From Helicobacteraceae bacterium (lineage in GTDB: Bacteria > Campylobacterota > Campylobacteria > Campylobacterales > Sulfurimonadaceae): a stretch of DNA of 10,270 nucleotides. Where the stretch lies: NCBI GenBank assembly GCA_027057185.1, contig JALUJE010000146.1:1-10270 (forward strand), written 5' to 3'. A program made the position numbers and the translations under genes. Numbering within the stretch: the stretch's first letter is position 1; each line of letters opens with the position of its first letter. This document shows positions 6,316 through 10,270 of the stretch, in pieces. The notes below the pieces were generated by a model. That model made no database searches, was not told where the DNA came from, and saw only the letters and a list, made by a program, of their open reading frames with translations.

Positions 6316-6781
6316 CTGAAGGCTCATCGTTAATTTGAAACGTCATGGTTACCGGCTTATCGCTATCTCCTTGGGCTGTTGCCGTACCTTTGGTGAGATT
6401 GACAATAATGGTATCGCCTTTAATCGTATTGTCACTATCGAGCTGTGTCAGAAACACATTGTTATAAAAGTGATACTCTTTTGCCGCAGGGAGGAATACC
6501 GCTTTTTTTGCCCGACCCGTGTATGCCTCTGCATTGTTGGCATGAATCGTAAAGGTAACATTTCCATCGGCAATAAATTTTGTCGGTTTTCGCTGTTTGT
6601 TGGTAAATATCTCGACACTATCGGCACGGAGTTCATCCTGTCCTTTAAGAATTACTACGTGACCTTTAAAAAGTGTCACACCCTTATTTTCATCACTTTC
6701 AAAAAGATCCGCAGAGATTTTTAGCTCCTCAGATTGTAGCGATACAAGTAACAGTACTATTAATACAGTGGTTCGTAACAT
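6308..6781 (-). CDS. lptA: LPS transport periplasmic protein LptA
   Basis: A 157-residue OstA/LptA-family protein. Residues 1-17 are a Sec signal peptide (a basic residue at position 3, then a long hydrophobic run, with cleavage likely after the S at position 17). The rest is the beta-jellyroll OstA domain, with the usual strands around K-I-S-A-D (21-25), G-x-V-x-I-L-K-G (near 40-47), L-R-A-D (51-54) and the later 'I-K-G-D-x-I-x-V-N-L' stretch. LptA monomers stack head to tail into the bridge that carries lipopolysaccharide between LptC at the inner membrane and LptD at the outer membrane. The ATG lies one base after the lptC stop (TAG-A-ATG), with an AAGG nine bases before the ATG as a modest ribosome binding site. 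The neighbouring lptC and kdsC support the call. lptB, lptD and lptFG are elsewhere. Confidence 0.9.
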   Translation of the reverse strand: MLRTTVLIVLLLVSLQSEELKISADLFESDENKGVTLFKGHVVILKGQDELRADSVEIFTNKQRKPTKFIADGNVTFTIHANNAEAYTGRAKKAVFLPAAKEYHFYNNVFLTQLDSDNTIKGDTIIVNLTKGTATAQGDSDKPVTMTFQINDEPSDD

Positions 6782-6782
6782 T

Positions 6783-7307
6783 CTAATGTGCCTTACTTAA
6801 ATGATATACCGCATGCACATTTTTTGCCTGAACGGTATTGGCTTCACTATTATACTGTAGTTCATATCCCCTAAAAGTCCCCTCACTGTTTTGCAATTCA
6901 AATGACTCGGTGGTCGTGGCGGTATGCAAACTTTCATCATAGCGTGCCTCATCACTTTTAAACATAAAATCTGCTCCCTTTTTATAGAGTACATCACCAC
7001 TTAGGTAGAGAATATTTTTCTGGTAAACAGCCACTTTTGCCGCCATACTCTGCTGCTCATGATTTGCTTGACTGGTATAGTTAATATCGTATACCTCATA
7101 GCGATCTTCATACCGTTTTCCAAAGCTTCCTTGCAACATCATACGCAGTCCCTCAGTGCCAATATCATACAGTTTAAAGGCTTTGAGTTCCAACATTGCC
7201 GTATCATTATGTTCAAATGTTTCAATGTGCATTGGTTTAAACAGAAAGAAAATGGCTACCATCATTAGGCATAGCAGTAAAAAGAAGGTATTAATACTCA
7301 CTGCCAT
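6783..7307 (-). CDS. lptC: LPS export inner-membrane-anchored protein LptC
   Basis: A 174-residue LptC/YrbK-like protein. It has a single N-terminal membrane anchor (about 6-24) and a periplasmic beta-rich domain; recognisable parts are a strand such as Y-E-V-Y-D-I-N-Y (70-77), then L-Y-L-S-G-D-V-L-Y-K (100-109) and the F-K-S-D-E-A-R-Y-D (115-123) stretch, which is the usual 'sd.a.yd' motif of LptC. LptC accepts LPS from the LptBFG extractor and passes it to LptA. Sequence conservation in this family is low, so the position between kdsC and lptA, the same as in E. coli, is an important part of the evidence. The ATG overlaps the end of kdsC by 10 bases, and the ribosome binding site is weak. 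The stop TAG lies one base before the lptA start. Confidence 0.86.
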   Translation of the reverse strand: MAVSINTFFLLLCLMMVAIFFLFKPMHIETFEHNDTAMLELKAFKLYDIGTEGLRMMLQGSFGKRYEDRYEVYDINYTSQANHEQQSMAAKVAVYQKNILYLSGDVLYKKGADFMFKSDEARYDESLHTATTTESFELQNSEGTFRGYELQYNSEANTVQAKNVHAVYHLSKAH

Positions 7308-7792
7308 AATGCTACAAAAGCGCCTTCTTCACCATTTTCTTTTACGATACACTCTATCATTTCCCGTACGGCGCCCTCACCCCCGGAACGATTCAACGTA
7401 TACCGAGCAGACTCCTGAATATAGATGGAGCCGTCTTTAGGTGTAAAAGAGAGACCAACACGTTGTAGCATTTTGTAATCATTTAAATCATCACCGATGG
7501 CAGCAATATTCTCCCATTTCAAATGGAGCCGGAGTCGTAACGTTTCCAAAACGCTCTGTTTATCTTTTACACCCTGAAAAAGATGTGTAATACCCAGTTC
7601 TTTGGCGCGGCGTGCTACTATGTCTGAGTTTCGACCGGTAATGATGGCAACGTCATGCCCCAGTTTCATCCAACTGACAATGGCAAGACCGTCCTTGACA
7701 TTAAATGCCTTAATTTCATCACCTTGAGCCGTGTAGACAATCTTGCCGTCTGTCAGGCAGCCGTCAACATCTAAAACAATGAGTTCAATCAC
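7298..7792 (-). CDS. kdsC: 3-deoxy-D-manno-octulosonate 8-phosphate phosphatase KdsC
   Basis: A 164-residue HAD-superfamily phosphatase of the small C0 type without a cap domain, which works as a tetramer. HAD motif 1 is D8-V-D10-G-C-L-T-D-G, with D8 the nucleophile; motif 2 is I-T-G-R (51-54); K78 is the motif 3 lysine; motif 4 is G-D-D-L-N-D (100-105). The C-terminal G-G-E-G-A-V-R-E (137-144) is characteristic of KdsC, whose tail closes over the active site of the neighbour subunit. The enzyme removes phosphate from Kdo-8-phosphate to give Kdo, the inner sugar of lipopolysaccharide. The start is a GTG at 7792, overlapping the hisB stop in GTGA, which indicates coupled translation. The order kdsC-lptC-lptA is the same as in E. 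coli. Cytoplasmic. Confidence 0.93.
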   Translation of the reverse strand: MIELIVLDVDGCLTDGKIVYTAQGDEIKAFNVKDGLAIVSWMKLGHDVAIITGRNSDIVARRAKELGITHLFQGVKDKQSVLETLRLRLHLKWENIAAIGDDLNDYKMLQRVGLSFTPKDGSIYIQESARYTLNRSGGEGAVREMIECIVKENGEEGAFVALWQ

Positions 7793-8361
7793 AGCACGCC
7801 TTTAGTGCTGGGAATTCCCATACGTTCATTGGTGCTGATGGCACGTCTTAAAGCCACTGCTAAAGATTTAAATGTCGCTTCAATAATATGGTGACGATTT
7901 TTTCCTCGCTGCATAACAAGATGCGCCGAAACACCCGCATTGAGCACCAAAGCTCTGAAAAACTCTTCGACCAACTCTACATCAAAATTACCGACTTTTC
8001 CATCTAGTAGTACATCATAATACAGATAAGGACGATTACTTAGGTCAAGATCACAGCTCAATGCCGCTTCATCCATAACTATGGTGGCACTACCAAAACG
8101 TTCTACCTTCTCGATAGGATAGATCGCCTCATTAATAGCCTGTCCCAGGACAATGCCAACATCTTCGACACTGTGATGATCATCAACATGTGTATCACCT
8201 TTACATGTAATATTCAAATCTATTAAGGCATGTTTTGAGAAACTTTCGAGCATATGATCAAAAAATCCTATGCCCGTAGCGATGGTACTTTTTCCTTCGC
8301 CATAAAGTGCCAGTTTGACATGAATTTCTGTCTCTTTCGTCTTACGATACTTCTCTATCAT
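7789..8361 (-). CDS. hisB: Imidazoleglycerol-phosphate dehydratase HisB
   Basis: A 190-residue stand-alone dehydratase, without the N-terminal histidinol-phosphate phosphatase domain of the E. coli fusion. The metal-binding motifs of both internal repeats are intact: F-F-D-H-M (33-37), D-D-H-H-S-V-E-D (60-67), and N-R-H-H-I-I-E-A (155-162). The protein ends with the conserved P-S-T-K-G-V-L. The enzyme uses two manganese ions per active site in a 24-mer and dehydrates imidazoleglycerol phosphate in step six of histidine synthesis. The ATG is three bases after the rlpA stop; a GGG-A sequence about eight bases before the ATG may serve as the ribosome binding site. Its stop overlaps the kdsC start. 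No other his genes are in the window, so it has been separated from its pathway and lies inside an envelope operon. Cytoplasmic. Confidence 0.97.
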   Translation of the reverse strand: MIEKYRKTKETEIHVKLALYGEGKSTIATGIGFFDHMLESFSKHALIDLNITCKGDTHVDDHHSVEDVGIVLGQAINEAIYPIEKVERFGSATIVMDEAALSCDLDLSNRPYLYYDVLLDGKVGNFDVELVEEFFRALVLNAGVSAHLVMQRGKNRHHIIEATFKSLAVALRRAISTNERMGIPSTKGVL

Positions 8362-8364
8362 CTC

Positions 8365-9129
8365 TTAATCCCTTACAATAAATGCATGTTGAAAATGTCC
8401 CGATGCAATAAAATCACGAGCTTCATCTTCACTCTTAAAGCCTTTAAGCCAGACTCTAAATAGTCGTCTATTATTATACTCTGTATCTTTAATGATTGTG
8501 CTGTAACCCAGTGTATTATCATACTTTTCTTGTGTTATCATAGCACCTTCTGGCCGTTCAAATGAAGCAATCTGTACATAATATGCTCCCATCATCTGAC
8601 GCTTTGGTCCTTGAGCCAAGCTCTTTTTTGTTGGCATATAGTGGGCATTTTTATCTTGAAACCCTAAAATTTCCAATCTTACCGGTGCCGTACCCGAACC
8701 GATCATACCCAGACGTTGTGCGGCTTCCTTGGAAAGGTCAATAATGCGGCTGTCTACAAATGGACCCCGGTCATTAATGCGTACGACTACCGATTTACCA
8801 TTGTGAGTGTTTGTAGTGCGAACAATCGTATTCATCGGCAGTGTCTTATGTGCCGCTGTCATGGCATGCATATTATAGGTCTCTCCGTTGGATGTTTTTT
8901 TTCCATGAAAATTGGGGCCGTACCAACTAGCTCGTCCGCGCATTACCTCACCTACTTCTACCACGGTAGGATAATAGCGCTTCCCCCGGATGGTATAAGG
9001 ACGCATCGTTGCTTTGGTATGTTTGAGCTGCTTTTTTGAGTAGTGGTGTGACGCAGAAGTATTGGACGTTCGGGTACTACAGCCCAGAAGAAGTAGCAAA
9101 GGCAGTAGCAGCAGTGCGACTCGAATCAT
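8365..9129 (-). CDS. rlpA: RlpA lipoprotein, septal-ring lytic transglycosylase with SPOR domain
   Basis: A 254-residue lipoprotein. Residues 1-16 are a signal peptide ending in the lipobox L-L-G-C17, so C17 is lipidated. After a Ser/Thr/Lys-rich linker comes the double-psi beta-barrel domain (about 64-152): G-R-A-S-W-Y-G (65-71), S-N-G-E83, A-A-H94, and N-D120-R-G-P-F. E83 and D120 are 37 residues apart, as are the catalytic E120 and D157 of Pseudomonas aeruginosa RlpA, which suggests an active lytic transglycosylase that cuts glycan strands lacking stem peptides. The C-terminal stretch (about 181-254), starting Y-Y-V-Q-I-A-S-F, is a SPOR domain that binds denuded septal glycan. The ATG overlaps the stop of mltD (ATGA), pairing two lytic transglycosylases. 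Its stop is three bases before hisB. Confidence 0.94.
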   Translation of the reverse strand: MIRVALLLLPLLLLLGCSTRTSNTSASHHYSKKQLKHTKATMRPYTIRGKRYYPTVVEVGEVMRGRASWYGPNFHGKKTSNGETYNMHAMTAAHKTLPMNTIVRTTNTHNGKSVVVRINDRGPFVDSRIIDLSKEAAQRLGMIGSGTAPVRLEILGFQDKNAHYMPTKKSLAQGPKRQMMGAYYVQIASFERPEGAMITQEKYDNTLGYSTIIKDTEYNNRRLFRVWLKGFKSEDEARDFIASGHFQHAFIVRD

Positions 9130-10270
9130 TTAATACGCAACTTCTCGCCAATACGAACGAGACTACCGGTTTTATTATTCACCCGCTTCAATGTTTTAAC
9201 CGAAAGGTTATGTACCCTGGCAATCGAGATGAGCGTATCGCCATTTTTGACCGTATAGGTAGTGTTTTCCGATCGTTTTCGTACCATTCGTTTTTTAGCA
9301 TCAATAGGAATTATAAGTTTTTGTTTTAATGAAAGCTTATTACTTCTGAGGTTATTGAAATCTTTGATAATACCGTAACGCACCCCATATCTTTTTCCAA
9401 TTTTTGAAAGGTTGTCACCCGGAACCACGGTATGTACCTTATAGATTTTCCGAAGATCAGCCGGTGTATATTTTTGATTGAAGTCCGCCAGTTTAATATA
9501 AGGAATATAGAGGTCATAGTGCGCTTCATAGGGAGGAATAAAGTCATATTTTAGATGTGAATTGAGCGCTTTTAGCTCATGTACCGGCATATCAATCAGT
9601 TTGGCAACACGGCTAATGCGCTCGCCTTTGGGTACACTAACAACCGACAATGAATATGCACTTGCACGATTGAGTAGATAACGATACTCACTTTTTAGTA
9701 AAAACAACTCATTAGACGCCATCATGGAAAATGCCACAATTTTACGTATGTAGATACGACTCTCCAGCGGAAGATATTTTTTTTCAGGGTCAAGCAGCGT
9801 TTTCAAGTCATCCGTACCGGCTTTTTTAATGGCGGCACTGACACGACCTTCACCACAGTTATATGCCAGTGCCGCAAGATACCACTTCCCAAAACGTTTA
9901 TGCAGATAGGTCAGGTATTTTGCAGCTGCTTTCGTAGATTTAATCAGGTCGAGTCGCTCATCGACATAATCATCAATGTTGAGTCCCAAAAGTTTTCCGG
10001 TTTTTGGCATAAATTGCCACAGACCCGCCGCACGTTTATGTGATTCTGCTTTAAGATAAAAGTTGGATTCCGCCATCGCCAAATAGAGAAATTCCGAAGG
10101 TACATTACTATCGGTCAAAATATTTTTAATCGTTGGAATGAAAAGATAGGCATCCATCATAGAGTTGAAAAAGTGCCGATTACGCGCACGGCTAATATTT
10201 TTCTGTAATATCTCGTTTAGGACACTGTCATTTAAAAAAGTAGAGTCAATATCGAACGACTCTACAATGT
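9126..10270 (-). CDS. mltD: Membrane-bound lytic murein transglycosylase D (MltD-like), N-terminus outside window
   Basis: The frame is open to the right edge, so the start and signal peptide lie beyond it; 380 residues are visible. Visible residues 1-36 upstream of the first internal ATG still match the family, so the ATG at 10160 is not the start. The lysozyme-like SLT domain (about 47-170) has the catalytic E67 in A-M-A-E-S-N-F, followed by A-A-G-L-W-Q-F-M-P and A-Y-N-C-G-E-G-R, all standard for MltD. A degenerate LysM-like segment follows (about 207-256), then two clear LysM repeats near 277-322 and 337-380, the latter ending the protein; LysM modules bind peptidoglycan glycan. The enzyme cuts glycan strands to 1,6-anhydro ends in the periplasm. 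Its stop TGA overlaps the rlpA start. It is the most upstream gene of the operon that can be seen. Confidence 0.95.
   Translation of the reverse strand, partial: IVESFDIDSTFLNDSVLNEILQKNISRARNRHFFNSMMDAYLFIPTIKNILTDSNVPSEFLYLAMAESNFYLKAESHKRAAGLWQFMPKTGKLLGLNIDDYVDERLDLIKSTKAAAKYLTYLHKRFGKWYLAALAYNCGEGRVSAAIKKAGTDDLKTLLDPEKKYLPLESRIYIRKIVAFSMMASNELFLLKSEYRYLLNRASAYSLSVVSVPKGERISRVAKLIDMPVHELKALNSHLKYDFIPPYEAHYDLYIPYIKLADFNQKYTPADLRKIYKVHTVVPGDNLSKIGKRYGVRYGIIKDFNNLRSNKLSLKQKLIIPIDAKKRMVRKRSENTTYTVKNGDTLISIARVHNLSVKTLKRVNNKTGSLVRIGEKLRIK

Noticed and set aside
6335..6724. 129-residue plus-strand open frame opposite lptA
   Set aside because: It mirrors lptA, has no recognisable domain and no ribosome binding site, and would be the only plus-strand gene inside a continuous minus-strand operon.
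9126..10160. A complete 344-residue MltD starting at the ATG at 10160
   Set aside because: The frame continues without a stop to the window edge and the upstream residues still fit the family, so the gene is cut by the window and not short.
1..10270. A new defence system, mobile element, prophage or CRISPR array
   Set aside because: All coding space belongs to recognisable housekeeping families, the layout matches a conserved Campylobacterota block, and no repeats, transposase, integrase or att-like sequences are visible.

Overview
The window looks like ordinary chromosomal DNA from a member of the Campylobacterota (former Epsilonproteobacteria). It is AT-rich at roughly 40% GC by eye and very tightly packed: only about 70 of 10,270 bases lie between genes. 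The gene order mltD, rlpA, kdsC, lptC, lptA, engB, membrane protein, PBP2 matches, as I remember it, the Campylobacter jejuni block Cj0645-Cj0652. The inserted hisB and a short ArgA-type acetyltransferase suggest a free-living, amino-acid-prototrophic relative (for example Sulfurimonas, Sulfurovum or Sulfuricurvum) rather than a host-adapted one. The genus is inference.

Layout, left to right. (1) Positions 1-314, + strand: the end of a diguanylate-cyclase-type GGDEF protein whose 5' part lies outside the window. (2) Positions 303-1614, - strand: queC (preQ0 synthesis for queuosine) followed by an overlapping ygjP-like zinc metallopeptidase gene that converges on the GGDEF gene. (3) Positions 1615-1680: the only real intergenic gap, a divergent control region. 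(4) Positions 1681-3038, + strand: ybeY (rRNA maturation endonuclease) coupled to a caxA/yrbG-type Na+/Ca2+ exchanger gene. (5) Positions 3035-10270, - strand: a ten-gene run, transcribed right to left, in which every junction overlaps or is separated by 1-3 bases. Its order is mltD, rlpA, hisB, kdsC, lptC, lptA, engB, argA-like GNAT, mreD-like, mrdA. It enters from beyond the right edge, so its promoter is not visible.

The long operon is mainly about building the cell envelope. MltD and RlpA are lytic transglycosylases that trim peptidoglycan. KdsC makes the Kdo sugar of lipopolysaccharide. LptC and LptA carry LPS across the periplasm. The MreD-like protein and PBP2 are elongasome components that build the lateral wall. 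EngB (50S ribosome assembly), HisB (histidine) and the ArgA-like enzyme (arginine) are passengers that would tie envelope growth to ribosome and amino acid supply, if that arrangement means anything beyond compactness.

I found no mobile element, CRISPR array, tRNA, rRNA, phage gene or defence system, and no convincing previously undescribed system. The points most worth a second look are small-scale: a shared TTAA double stop codon with nested hairpins between two convergent genes, nested inverted repeats in the divergent queC/ybeY region, a GGDEF domain without an inhibitory site, a cysteine-bearing tail on the ArgA-like enzyme that is partly double-coding with the next gene, and the merging of two envelope loci that are separate in enterobacteria.
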